Shown in pieces: positions 23,813 through 36,405 of a DNA stretch of 64,000 bases (positions are counted from its first letter, which is position 1; each line of letters starts with the position of its first letter). The position numbers were made by a program, and so were the translations under genes. Under the pieces are notes generated by a model. It did not search any database and was not told the DNA's origin. It saw only the letters and a program-made list of their open reading frames with translations. The DNA comes from Chlorops oryzae (taxonomy: Eukaryota > Arthropoda > Insecta > Diptera > Chloropidae). The DNA lies in contig CM035807.1 of the NCBI GenBank assembly GCA_020466095.1, positions 95,944,742 through 96,008,741 of the forward strand, read 5' to 3'.

Positions 23813-25618
23813 AGTTCAAATAAAAAAGAATTAGTTGGAAAGACCTTTCTTTTGCTTTAGTATGGAGAAGACACCCATGATTGGGTTGTGAGAAGGTTTT
23901 GGAAAAACTGAGGTAATTTTTCTGGATCGTGAATGTGTTTTATGTCGATTGTAAAGATTTTCTTCCGTTTCAAGCCGATGTCCTCTACTGCTAATGTCCT
24001 GTAGTATACTATAGACAAACGAACAAACAAAGCGGCATATGATAGAAATGGATATCGTCCAAAATTGACGATTTCGGAAAATTCTTGTACCCTTAATAGC
24101 ATTTCCAAAGAATTTCTTCTCAATTAATATAATATTTATTGAGGCTATACTATTTATTATTTTCTTGCAATGATAAAGGGAAGACTGGGTCAACACTAAT
24201 CCGTATTGATCTTTGGACCAAATTAATATCTTAGACGAATGTGCATTTGATTTCTAGCACATCCCCGATAAACTCTAAGAAAATATTTTAATTAAGTTTT
24301 AAGTACAAACCAAAGATCTTAGGGACACATTCGGGGTAATGAGCTTCGCAACTTTTTCAGCATTTGTCATTGGTTTCAAGGCGAATTTTTATGGGTTTTT
24401 CATAGGGAGTTTTCCGTATCCTTCGAGTACTTTTGCTGGTTTTTATTCAAAATTCGATCAACCATTAGTATCTGCAGTCTAGCGGTTTCATCGCGCACAG
24501 TATGTTATATCTTTCGTAATTTTTTTTTTTTAAACTTTTTTATGAGAAAGAATGTTATGCAGGGTACATTTTACAAACATATTTTGAAAATTAATAATAG
24601 ATTTTACTTAATCAGTCCACACATGATCATTTTCAAAGGCATTTCAACCATTTACACAATCGAACGCACACGTTCGGCTGTCGAAAACATTTTTCCAAAT
24701 TCATACATAGTTCGATAAACAGATTTGAAGTTCTCAATCGGAATGCTGCGGAATGGAAAATCAAAGTGCGAATCAATTAATATGACATCCAAAGATGTTG
24801 AATTCCATTCACTTTTTGCATTTCGTGTAAATGGAATCAACTCAATTTTCCTGAATGGCACCGTGGAAAATGCTCGGTACAAATTCTGTTTGGCTAGAAC
24901 TTGGGCACAATATTTTCCATATGAACAATATCCGCCATTCCCATTTGTCTATATCAAATCCTATACGAAAGAGTCCTTTTAGCAATTTAGAATTTCTGTG
25001 TAAAAAAAGAAAAGTCCTCAAAACAGGCAAAAGTCCTCTAAACTAGAACCAATAAAGAAATCGCTTTTATATGCATAAAATTGACACAAAACAAATGGAT
25101 TTTCTTTAAAACAGCGATGTCAATGGAAATAAGTGCATTACAAAAATTAGTTGTGAAGCCATATCAACGTCATCTGTAGGTTGAGGTGTCAGAGGATGTA
25201 CACGAACACAATCGCAAGTGAAAGGCTTTTAAGGCAAAGCATTTTTTTACATCCTTTACTTTACTTTTTCGTAAATACTGAAATACTGAATACAAAATGT
25301 GAAGCTGTACGGTTTTCCTCACTGGAAATTCGGAGGCTCAATTAAACTTGACTTAAGACAACTTAACTTAATGATTAACCTGATTTGATCCGCGCAGTAC
25401 AACTTGAAACGTAAATACAAAAACAAAACAAAAGCCAATTCGAAGCGTTAATGCTTAGGTATACTTTAAGAATTGTTGTGATCAATAAAAATCTGTCAAG
25501 CTGTTTGTGTCACAATAAAAATCGTATAAAGTGTTTGGAAATTCGAAAATTTTATTGCATTAAAAAACGAAAAATGTATCGCAATTCAAAACAAATAAAG
25601 GTGTTATAGTCAGGCAAA
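23813..25618. other. Non-coding stretch
   Basis: Contains dispersed repeat family B copy 1. The open frames at 24650-25050 overlap on both strands and have no recognisable domain. Confidence 0.45.
24286..24395 (+). repeat. Dispersed repeat family B, copy 1
   Basis: Resembles 34474-34580: AGTTTTAA, CAAAGA(T/A)CTTA, GGACA/GGAC, AATGAGCTTCG, CAGCA(T/C)TT and CATTGGTTT occur in the same order. Weak but collinear. Confidence 0.4.
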
Positions 25619-26422
25619 ATACCCGACACAGACACACATGTTCAAATAATTTTTAATATCAAGAGGTGTTTTAGGCCATAAGGGGCCCCATATGCCGACT
25701 TTTGTTAAATTTCTTTATGAAAACCGCCCCTTTGCCACGCCCACTTTTCCAATTCTTTTGGAATTCTAATCGGAGGCTTAAATATACACTCAAATTCAAA
25801 GTTTTATTGAAATATTTGGAAAAAGTCCGATTTTGGGGCAGTTTTGAGATCTTTTTGACAGACCCTAGTACTGGAGCTACACTTCAAAATGATCCGATCA
25901 AGAAAATGTGATGGGAGGATAATAGTGATTTTAAAGAAAGCATACACGCCAAATTTTGTTCAAGTATCATTCGAATTTCACGTGTATGAGGGAATTTGCA
26001 AAAAATGCCCTTCGGCCACGCCCAACTTTTCCATTTTTAAATTGAATAACTTGGCTATTAATCATGTTCAACTATTAAATTTCATCACAAATATCTTGAA
26101 AAACTCCGGTTTTAGAGCAGTTTTTGTGATTTTTATAACAGACCCTAGTACTGGGGGTACCCTTAAAAATGGTCCGATCGGGTAATTTGTTCTTACTCAT
26201 GTCCTCGTGAGCACGCATACCAAATTTTGTCAAGAAGCTCAACTCCTTCGATAAGAAAACTGTATACAAACAGATGGACAGACAGACAGACTTCTAAATC
26301 GAAACTCCTGGTGAAGCCGATAATTTCTAAATATATTTTTTATGGTCTATCTCGACTGGTTTTGGATATTACACACAACCACACAAACGCAATATGCCCT
26401 CGACACAGAGTGTGTCGGGTAT
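25619..26422. mobile_element. 804-bp interspersed TIR repeat with internal monomers
   Basis: The left end ATACCCGACACA is inverted at the right end (TGTGTCGGGTAT). Inside are about two diverged monomers of about 250 bases that share GCCACGCCCA, TTTTTCCA/TTTTCCATT and CAGACCCTAGTACTGG (at about 25858 and 26139). Near the right end come a GACAGACAGACAGAC run and a 17-base hairpin CGACACAGAGTGTGTCG (26401-26417). This organisation is common for dispersed repeats in higher flies. The superfamily is not certain. Confidence 0.55.
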
Positions 26423-28344
26423 AAATAGAGAAAATGGGTAATCTAAATTTTCTTTGAACTGCCTTAATTTATGCTGAGCAAAAATCAACATCGATAAAAG
26501 TTTCGTCGAAAACAATAACAAAAATTCCAATAGTGCAGGAATTCCAGCGCATGAATTCCTGCAAATATACAACATATCTAAATATATGGAACCAGTACGA
26601 AATGCAATTGAAATATTTGTGATGAATGCTTTTAAATTATTTATAAAACTTAATTCAATCCTATTTGTTTTAATTTAATTTTGCTTTGTGATGGTTTCGA
26701 TGGCTTGGAAAAATTACAAAAATTCCAAGCCATATTTTGACTCATTCCATTAGTCGCTTTTCCATTGAGAAAAAACTTCATGTTTTGCAATCAAAACATC
26801 ATCAATTTTTGAACTGAATTCCCCATCATTATATAATATTTGAAAACAAATATACATTTATGCACGCATATTTGTGCATTCATAGAATAAGTGAGCTTAA
26901 TATGATGTCGAATATTCACTGGCGCTTGGAGAATAATCCTATTGACTCTACAATAAGAAGAAAATCATTCAATTTAACTAAGCCCATTGTAAAAATAATA
27001 AAATCTATTATGAATCGCATTACAAACGATTTGAGCTCAATGAAATGTAACAAGAAATTGTAATAAATTATTTCCCAAAACTGTGATCACATAACCAGTC
27101 TCATAGAAACTCTGTATGATTATTTTGAAGTTAATTGGGCCGAATTTTCTTATGAAACATTTTCAGTTATCGAACGAACACATTTAAGACTTGTAATTTT
27201 CAAGAACATTTATTTGAACTAATCACATAAAAGTATGCATTTAAATATTAAAATTCAATTTATAGAATTTTTGTGCACCAAAAATTATCATTTTCCTTAG
27301 TCAGAACCAGAATACGCTTTAAACAAACCAATTTTTACAGAAATTTGTTATGTATTTATGGAGATATTTCATAGTTTACACGTAGAAGGTCGAATTGAAA
27401 TATCGCCTTTTCTTCAAAGGGCAGACGAATGCGGATAGTATTACATGCTCTCCTTTCCACTTTCTACACCAAACCGTACCAACTATTCTTTTTGTCCATT
27501 TAATGTTGTGTTTTCCCTTTTTTTTATTTTTAACCTTTCAAATATTGGCCAACTTTCAAAGCTTACAGCTCTTAACGGCTACATCCTTCGAATATTGTTC
27601 CTTCCTATAATATACTTTATACCCTAAAATTTTTTTTTTAATTGTCCTTCCAAGCCCGTTTGCATAATGTAAAGGGGTTCAAATCTCGAGTTTTGATATA
27701 TTCAAAGGGAAAAATCTAAGAACACTGAAAAAATGCAACCCTGGAGAGAAATTGTGTCTTTTTGAAGCATTTGCTTAGAAAACTAATTGCAGATCCATGA
27801 TATAGGAGAAATAATTAAGTTTCTTACGCTTAATTATTTTATGCAGTACAATACAGCTCCTCATATTAATGAAGTTTTTAACATTAAAATCCAAAAGTCG
27901 TTCAGCCGTAATGCTAACATGAACAAACCGAGTTAATCCAAACACATACATATCTATCCTTCTGACAAAAAGAAAACGGATTCAGGAGTTCTTTTTTGAT
28001 GGCGAATGATATCTAATTATAATTAGAATAATTATTTTTGAAGCCTTAACAAATGGTTTTACTGGAAAAAAAAATTATTTGACACTTTTCTGTTATACGA
28101 GTATCATGGAGTAAAAGGGTTAATAAAACCATTTACCACGAAACAAAAACCACGCTTATTTAATAGGTACAATATAATGCAGTTAAGGGTTGCAAAACAA
28201 AATGTATTGTCACTCAAACGACATGTTGGACGAAGTTCACATAGCGAAAGATTAACAAGGCTTTTATATACCTTTCAGGGGGCAGCACGCCTTTCCGAAC
28301 CGGCAAGACCTTTTTATACATAACTTGAGGAAAATTTGTTGATC
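26423..28344. other. Non-coding stretch
   Basis: AT-rich, no recognised element. A lone B-box-like GGTTCAAATCTCG at about 27675 has no A box. Confidence 0.45.
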
Positions 28345-28523
28345 ATTTTTTGGGCTTCTTGTCGGCTAACTTATGAAGCGAGAGGCTTTGGTTTCAACTC
28401 CCAGCTAAGATCGTGGATGTTTGTGTCGTATTTTCTCTTTCTGTTCTTCCTTGTTTTCCCATTATTTGTGGTATCACAACGGGCTCATGTTAGGCCTAAG
28501 TGTGTCTTTCTTAAACTAACCTA
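28345..28523 (+). mobile_element. Diverged copy of the same tRNA-derived SINE
   Basis: Aligns with the 30252-30468 SINE from GGCTAACTTATGAAGCGAGA through the decayed B box (GGTTTCAACTCCC) and the body (TTTCTGTTCTTCCTTGTTTT, GTGGTATCACAACGGGC) to CCTAAGTGTGTC. The A-box part is unrecognisable, and several small deletions show that it is older. Confidence 0.75.
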
Positions 28524-30240
28524 ATCTTCGGGCTTTCTTTTAGTCTTTACTCTTCAAATATTCAAATGCTTCGTTTGTGACATTAAATTTTGAATTATTT
28601 TTGTTGTCGTTGGTATTTTATTGGTTGTTTTTGAACAATTTATTTATTTGTACTTACCCACTTTTTCACTAGTCGTAGTAGCTGACTCTTATAAATCCAA
28701 ATTTGTTTTCCAAAGCAATTTCTCTTCGGAGTCAGTTTCCAATATTAACAGACACAAATTGAATATCCTGTAAATTAGAGAAAACTTATAAACTTTACCT
28801 TCACGATAATGATTAAATCATGTTACAAAAATAAATAAAAATTCAATGCTTAAATAGTAAATGTTATTAAAAGACAGACCAAAGTACAGTATAAATAAAG
28901 GACAATCTCCTTATTTTAATGAAGATTTTCAATTCTGTTGAATGTCGTTAGACCCACGCGAAAAAGACGCGTTGTATGGAGTCGTACCATTATATTTTTG
29001 GAAATTAATTTGAATTTCTTTTCTTTTATGAAATGTCGTAGACTTCAAAGGACAATCGGTTTAAAAGAGCTTTCAATCATCATTTATGCGAATTTCTTCT
29101 AAATGAAAAGCTCGGAAAATATACGTAATTTCACCTGCTTTAATATATTTTCGAATAAATACCAAAGAGAATGAGCGTTTTTACTAGTTAATGCAAATGT
29201 CATGAGTCATGACCTTTCGAGTGGTCATTTCTCCAGCACAATATGACATGAAGTAGGTACGTATGTAGTTATTCAAGAAGCCCGATTGAAATCGAATTGT
29301 GATTCTAAAAGCCACATATTAATTCGCACATTTTGAGACACGTGACATTAATATGTTAAAGTATCACTCAGAGGATGGTTCATTTTATTTGCAAATTAAA
29401 AATAGCCTTTTTCAACTTTCGGTGGAATGTATTGATTTTTTTATAAAATATTTAATGTGAAGTAAAATGGGTCGCGGCGCGGCGAATGAACTTTGAAGCA
29501 GTTTTGCGATTCTGTCCGATTGCGTCGTTTTCATGGTCCTACAAAAATCAGATTTAATTTTCAAGGAGCAAAATTTGCTTCCCTCTTCATCTCTTTTGTT
29601 ATTTTTTTAAGTTTTTATTCTGTTGAAAAGGCTCATGTTTTTAAAACAATTAAAACCAAAAAAAAAAGAAAAAAGAGAATTACCGGAGCATATAATTACG
29701 CAAATTAGCATACATGAGCAAGGTAAGAAAAAATTCGTATAAAAAAGAATAAAGTGCTGCAGCAACAGAAATGATAAAAAAAAAATATTAAAAACAATTG
29801 AATAAATGCGAGAGAAAAACGTAGGCTTTAATTTTATGGAAAGAGAATATGTAAGAGTTCAAATTAACTTCCAAGTTTAGTTCGTTTGTATTTATTTTAT
29901 TTTTCATTAATTTTAATTTTTTTATTTGTTTTTTGTTGTTGTTGTTGTTTCATGTTTTAAAAATTCATGACTTTAAAAGCATTGGGATAATAATAAATAA
30001 TTAACAAAGATATTAAATATTGTAAAATTTAATATTTACAAATATAAAACTCTTCCTTATATAATCAATTAAGGCTTTAAATGACAAATTTGCCAAGTGA
30101 TATTGAAATAAAAATATTTTATTTATTATTAACTGTTATTATTTAAATTATTTTATCTCTTTACGCTTTTACGTTTTTTTAAATGTCTCAAAATGCCAAC
30201 TTTTGATTCAAGTCAGTTTTTTTTTTTCAATGAAAAGTAT
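28524..30240. other. Non-coding stretch between the two SINE copies
   Basis: AT-rich with A and T runs; nothing recognised. Confidence 0.5.
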
Positions 30241-30251
30241 TACTAGGAGGG

Positions 30252-30468
30252 TCGGCCTCCGTGGCGTAGGTGGTTAAGATGCCAACTTACGAAGCGAGAG
30301 GTTCTGGGTTCAACTCCCAGCTCGGACGTGGGTGTTACTTGTGTCGCGTTTTGTGTTTCTGTTCTTTCTTGTTTTCCCATTTTTCGTGGTATCACATCGG
30401 GCCCATAGGGGGCCTAAGTGTGTCACCCTTCATGGTAGCAGCCACACGTAACCAACCTACTAACCCAA
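30252..30468 (+). mobile_element. tRNA-derived SINE, full copy (217 bp)
   Basis: The head carries a pol III A box (TGGCGTAGGTGG, 30262-30273) and, 33 bases later, a B box (GGTTCAACTCC, 30307-30317), together reading like a tRNA gene. A tRNA-unrelated body follows (GTGTCGCGTTTTGTG..., GTGGTATCACATCGGGCCCA). The copy is flanked by an 11-base near-perfect direct duplication, TACTAGGAGGG (30241-30251) and TACTGGGAGGG (30469-30479). A second, more diverged copy of the same body lies at 28345-28523. I do not recognise the family name. Confidence 0.82.
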
Positions 30469-30494
30469 TACTGGGAGGGTTGTTTGAAAAATTA

Positions 30495-30502
30495 GCAGAA
30501 GG
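30495..30502. repeat. hAT 8-bp target-site duplication, left
   Basis: GCAGAAGG immediately before the CAGGGCCGGCG terminus; identical to 31379-31386. Confidence 0.88.
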
Positions 30503-31378
30503 CAGGGCCGGCGTTAGTGGTAGGTATGTTACGGTTGGTAGTGCTACCCATCTGAAATATTTCTATGTGGGTAAATACCCACCTGAAAAAGTATCTTGAT
30601 TAAAAAGCAATAACAACAGAATTCCCAATACCAACGTAGATTTAATTTCTATCATTTTGTGTTTAATAAAAAAAATGTGACCGGCTTGCGAAAACATATG
30701 TACATTAATTATGTAATACTACGTTTATGCGTCAGCTTTACGCAAATAAAAATAATTAGCAAATAGTTAACTCACTGTTTATACGGCAGTTCAAATACGC
30801 AAATAGCGAAACTTTTCAGTGCTGCCCGACTAAAAAATACAATTGCGTGGCAACATATGCATTTGTCGGAAGCCTATGTTTTGCATGGGTTAGTTCTACC
30901 ATGTCGTTAAAAATAGGAAAATCGTCAAAAATAAGTGGCAACACCTTGACCCTTATTTGCAAATAGCTTCGTTATTCACGACTTATTTTCGCGACTTGCT
31001 TATTTGCAAATAGATTTCAACTCAGTGTTTATGTTATGTGGGGAAATTTGCTATTTGCAATATTTTTATTTGCAAATAAGGCATTCGTTTAAACGTAGTA
31101 TAATATAGCGCCTATCAAACAATAAAAAATAAATTTTACATACATATACTCCTCAATTTTTTTATAATAAATAATGTGTGCTTTATTAAATGAAGTTTAT
31201 TTAGCAAGGTGTCAACTTTTACTATAATAATAATTTGCTAGCTTTATTTCCAAATAAGGAAAAAATATATGCAGAAGCATATGAATGCGAATTGAAATGC
31301 AAAACACTTACCCCTCCCACTCATTCAAAACCCATCGTTCGTGCACCCACCTGCACTATTTACATTCCGCCGGCCCTG
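30503..31378. mobile_element. Non-autonomous hAT element, 876 bp
   Basis: The termini are inverted copies of CAGGGCCGGCG (11 bases, perfect), beginning CAGGG as many hAT elements do. The element is flanked by a perfect 8-bp direct duplication GCAGAAGG at 30495-30502 and 31379-31386, the size specific for hAT transposases. No transposase reading frame is present inside. The interior is AT-rich, with several TTATTTGCAAATAG direct repeats, and holds a second, nested inverted-repeat element. Confidence 0.88.
30716..31101. mobile_element. Possible MITE nested inside the hAT element, about 386 bp
   Basis: ATACTACGTTTA at the left end is matched by its reverse complement (TAAACGTAGTAT) at the right end. 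Just inside, the GCAAATAAAAAT motif is also shared in inverted orientation. TA at both outer edges would suit a TA-targeting (Tc1/mariner-type) MITE. The inverted repeat is short and imperfect further in, so the call is tentative. Confidence 0.5.
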
Positions 31379-31386
31379 GCAGAAGG
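31379..31386. repeat. hAT 8-bp target-site duplication, right
   Basis: GCAGAAGG immediately after the CGCCGGCCCTG terminus; identical to 30495-30502. Confidence 0.88.
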
Positions 31387-34300
31387 TAGTGCAAAAACTA
31401 GAAGACAACGAGAACCCTGTGCAAGAGGAACTTGAAAATGAAAATCCTACAGTGTAAAATCACTAAATTGTCTACTTGTCGGGGTCATACGCCGACCATA
31501 ATTATTGAAATATTAATTATAAATCATATTATCGAGATTATAAATATAAATAATATTAAGTGTATTTATATAATAAGTGAGATGGAATAAAATTGAAAAA
31601 AAAATACTTATAATATACCAATTAACTTTGCGACTAAAACGCATTTTTGCACAGGAATTTTACTAAATACAAGTAATTAACGTAATCGTCATTATTCTGT
31701 AATAAATGTTTAGCAACATGAAGTAAATATATATATTTTTTAATGAAATTCGTCGCAATGTTAAAACCACGATATCTCAAAAACTAGACCCAATCTACAA
31801 AAAAAAAAAAAAAAAACAAGGGTTGATCGGTCTGAATTCAGTGCCCCCTAATTATGTTTACCAAATTTTTTCCAGGTTGTCGGTAAAAAAAATACTAAAT
31901 GCGTGAACAGTATTATTAATAAATTGGACTATAAATATCGAATAGAAAATTTTAAGGAATTTGCAATTATATCCAATTTCTGAGTACAATTCTCAGAGTT
32001 TCGATTGATGACAAGCGGCACGTCTACATAGAAGCAATCTTTTATCAAACGAAATTTCGAAACATGATCATTTCAGATATTATTGATTGCATGTTACTTC
32101 AAAATAAAATGAGGAAAAAATGTTAATAGAAATTGCTCTAAAAAGAGCAATTCTTCAAAAGAAGACTTAGATTAAGAAGAAAAAGTTGTCCATAACGAAA
32201 GAAATACGGAAGCAATTTTACGGCTATCTCGAAAGACGTTTACTATCGTAAATAAATCAGAAAACCACAGCTAATTGTTTACGTGCGGTGGCATCCCTAG
32301 CTCCTGCAGATAGATACATCAATACGACATCTCATTTCGACTTGAGCACATGTGACAAATCATTATGAATGACTGCCTTGTATCTCTCCTTGTCCAACGG
32401 CGACCACGACGAAGATGACGCCGCGACGATAGCGATGGGTGGGACGGGATGAATGCTGGCCCGATTCACTCGCATATGGTTGCAGCCTTATTGCGATTTG
32501 TCGTCGGGTACCCATAATGACAAGCAATAATTCAATTTACGTCATTCAGTGGTGTTGCTGCTTGTCTAATTAAGCTGACACAGCTTTGACAAACAACGCT
32601 CGTAACTCAAATAGCGGGTGTGAGATAATCATTGCACTGTTCTATTTGACTACTGACATCTATTCGCTTTAAGTGTTGATTTCGAAAATTTCACACAGGC
32701 ACGCATGTGCTCACAAAAGAATACATAAATATATGTATGTGAATGTCCTTGCACAATCCTTGTTATGATTTCATTGTCTTCATTTCACTAGAATTTTTCT
32801 AATAAATCGAGTAGAAAACCAGACAACTTGACGACGCGTGCAAGAAATCGTGCAGAAGAAGTTTTTGTCTCCGAAGCACAAACATATTTTTTTTATTTGT
32901 TTGTTTTGTTTTTGTTTTAGAAAGTAATCCATTGGGGGCAGCCGTTTGGCATTATGAAACTATTGTTTATAAAGGACACAAAAAATTGTGACACATAATA
33001 AATCATTTCTATTTGGGAACATGACTTCCGCATAAGTTTCACTTTATTTATGTATTACTTTGTCGTATGTTTTTGATCGTAAGCGTCAAATGTTTATCGG
33101 TTCGGAAAGGTCAAAATTTTTGGATATTATAATAAGGACGTTTGAGGAAAATAAATAAAATTCTGAAGTAGGAAAATTAATTGCTTATAAGAAATATCTT
33201 AAAGTAATAACCATCCAATAATGTGGAGGTCAATTTCTGATACGGGAGTATGAGTTCACATCGAAATTTAATTAATTGCTAAAAAGGATACTCTTGAAGG
33301 AGTTGAATGGGGTTTGGATACCCTAAAATAAGAGTCAAAAGTTATAAACAAATATCAATTAAGTAAATTGATGGGCAAATTTAGAGAGGGTATGAATATG
33401 ACTGGTTGGGCAATACAAACTTAGAGAGCAGAGCCCGATCCAGCTTTTCTGCTGCTCCGGACAAAAAGAATATTTTCCGACCCTTCGATGGCACCAATGA
33501 GGTAGTGTTTTCGAATATCGATAATGCTCTGGGAATTTGCCCGGCTTGCCAAAAAATCCAAAGTACTTAGGCTATCGAATGATTTGAGCATAACAAAAGC
33601 AATCTTATTAAATATTCATAAAAATCCTGTATTTTCTTTAACTTTATGTTCTCTTAACCCAATATTTGATTAACCTGCATACATATATACATTTATATAT
33701 ATATTTTACTTACAAATCATCAAACGAATGCACGCGAATACTTTCATATCATTTCGATAGTCGATTGAGCTAAGCTACTTCCGACCTCGAAAAGGTACAT
33801 TAAAAAATATTTACGCCTTCATTTTTAAAGGTTGCTCACACCGACACACTTACCCACGCACACACACACAAAGGATTTAAGTGCAAAAACACTTTGTATT
33901 CCATTGAAAACGAAACCTTTTGGAGCTGCTTAGCCTCTTGCCTTTTTATATGAACACATAAAATCGTGTACTTTATTTTGGGTTATGGACATTTCGTTTC
34001 AATATTTTTTTAATAAATCAAAAACAACTCAGGTTGTTAATGTACCTTTTTTAATCCATTGCCTCCATTATGTCTACGCACCCACGTAACTCAAACGGGC
34101 AAACGATTTCATTCTGATCTGTTTAAGTGGGCCCCCAGCATTGGGGACCATTGCATTGCTTCTTCGTAGCTAGTTCAATCGTCAAATATGAGAACTTTTG
34201 TTGAGTGATTTGAAAATCCCGAATCGTCATTTGAACTGTGAAAGGATATCAAGCCACAAATAGTTAATGTTTTGGTTGCACAATTTTTTAAATCTTTTTT

Positions 34301-36015
34301 TGTAAGTGGATCCTCTATGCCAGTTTTGGGATGAGTTTATTCAAGATTACGATAACTGCCTGACAACGTCACGAACACATCAAATTATCATCATTTATAG
34401 TTAGAGTTTCTAATCAGTAATATCACTTCTGTAGAGGAACTGGGGCTAGTTGTAACAGGGCCATCTTTATATTTTTAATGAGTTTTAAACCATAAGACAA
34501 AGAACTTAAGGACTTTTGTCTTAGGAGAAATGAGCTTCGAGACGTTACCAGCACTTCTTCATTGGTTTTAAATGAGTTTTCGTTCTTTGTGCGAAATTTG
34601 TTCCGAGCCTTAGTTATATTATAACTACAGTTCTTCTCTCTATGTTAAAAGCTAAAACGATTTAGTTAGAGAAATAAAATATTTACCTATTTACGGAATG
34701 CAGCCCCAAGCAATTAATTACGAAGCTAAATTCTCTCCTACAATATTGCAGATCGAATTAAAATTGACCTGCTTCCTTAATTTTTCGAAGGCTTTCAGGC
34801 ATTGTTTAGTAAAACTTTAAAACATATTTTTACATATTTTTACGAAATGGAATCAAGACAATGAAAATTGTGTATTTAATATTAGAAGAAACCCCTTGGA
34901 GTGCAGAAAAATTCAATTTTTTAGTGAAGAATAAAATTCAGAGAAATTCACAGCATATCCGAGAGATGAAATAAATTTAAAAAAAAAAACACTATTCAAC
35001 GCTTAATTCATTTGAAGCTGAAAACCAAAAAAAAAAAAAAAAAAATTGATAGAAAGCTTAAAACTTCTTTGTTATGAGGCTTTCCAAAAAGCATTCAATT
35101 TAAAATATTCATCAGAATTTTCACCAAACATACCACAATAACCATAAAAGAATCAAAAGCATAGATTTTTGACCATCATGAGTTATATTGGAAAGCTTTG
35201 AATTTTATATGAGTAAAACCTGTGGTCTGCCGTGATGAAAAGCGGTTTTACGACACAATAAAGCTCTATTTAAGTGAATATTCAAATAAAAAAAAAATAT
35301 ATAAATAAACTACACCATTTGACTTCTCTCTATAATCCTACTGAATAGCGACTCTGGCGTGAGTTTCAAAAGTGTGCACATATAATGGGGTTTAAAAGCG
35401 TACAAAACAAAATAAAAAAACACCAGCTTTCATGAATCGCGTACATATAATATTTGAATTCAGTCCTTTACTTGGAAAATACAATGGAAAATCCATCCCG
35501 TGTACTTCTTTTGAAGTTTTGAAAACATTTCGAAAGCACTTAGACTACAGAATCTAAGCTCTCTGCTGCATGCTCTGCATATAAGCTTCTTCTTTTTATT
35601 TCTGTTTCCATTGTTTCAACATAAAGACATCGTCCTATTGCATGAAAGTTTTGTATTTATGCTTCTGGCATTCGTGTTTAATGCAGCGACCGAGACTTCT
35701 AATTGACTTTTCATTGTCGCACAACCGACGGTGGTAAGCAAAACATGAACTCTCAAATGAAACGACTTGAAAATGCGGTGTATTTGCTGTTGCTGTTCAA
35801 AGCAACTCATTTCCTATAAGCCAAAGAAAATATGACTTCTTAACTTTATAGACTTTTTCAGTATTTGTTTTTTTTCCTATATTCATAACCAGAGTGAGTA
35901 AAAAAAAGCCCGAAAAAACTCAAAAATAAGCGCTATAAAAAGCTCGACAAAACAAGGAAAATAGTCCAAAAAATATGCAGTTAAAATTTACTTTTTATTC
36001 AGTGGACTTATTAAA
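31387..36015. other. Non-coding stretch
   Basis: AT-rich, with A runs at 31800, 34980 and 35030 and dispersed repeat family B copy 2. A GC-richer block at 32280-32600 with GACGAC-type motifs and a TCTAATTAAGC homeodomain-type site could be an enhancer; this is inference only. Confidence 0.4.
34474..34580 (+). repeat. Dispersed repeat family B, copy 2
   Basis: Collinear partner of 24286-24395 (GAGTTTTAAACC, CAAAGAACTTAAGGAC, AATGAGCTTCGAGA, CATTGGTTTTAAATGAG). Confidence 0.4.
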
Positions 36016-36405
36016 ATATCGTCGGCTTAAAGTGTAAACCTGCTAACTAACAATTTCAAAACTTTACAGGGTAAATAAAAAACACTTTTTTTCAAGACTT
36101 CAAAGTAGGGAAGGAGACCCAAAATATGGATGGTTTATTTTGTTCCTATATGAAGTCTCTTCTAAATTCGATTCTGTGCACCATAGAAAGTCTACTTGGA
36201 GTCACTTGTTGGTGTTAGCTGTGAACTTTGACCACAGTTGGACTTAGTAGTTTTACTCATCACCAATTTCTCCGTATTTAGCATTTGAAATCAAACAAGA
36301 TTTTTTTGCCTGACGATGCAGTGTCCTTTTTTCTTTCGAATGACACGTAAAGTCGGAATCGGTTAAAAGTGGACTTAGCAGGTTTACACTTTAAGCCGAC
36401 GATAT
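36016..36405. mobile_element. 390-bp MITE with 31-bp perfect inverted ends
   Basis: ATATCGTCGGCTTAAAGTGT... at 36016-36046 is perfectly mirrored at 36375-36405. The flanks are compatible with a TA duplication. Nothing coding lies inside. Confidence 0.8.

Noticed and set aside
27640..27700. B-box-like GGTTCAAATCTCG suggesting another SINE or tRNA
   Set aside because: No A box, no cloverleaf and no match to the SINE body.
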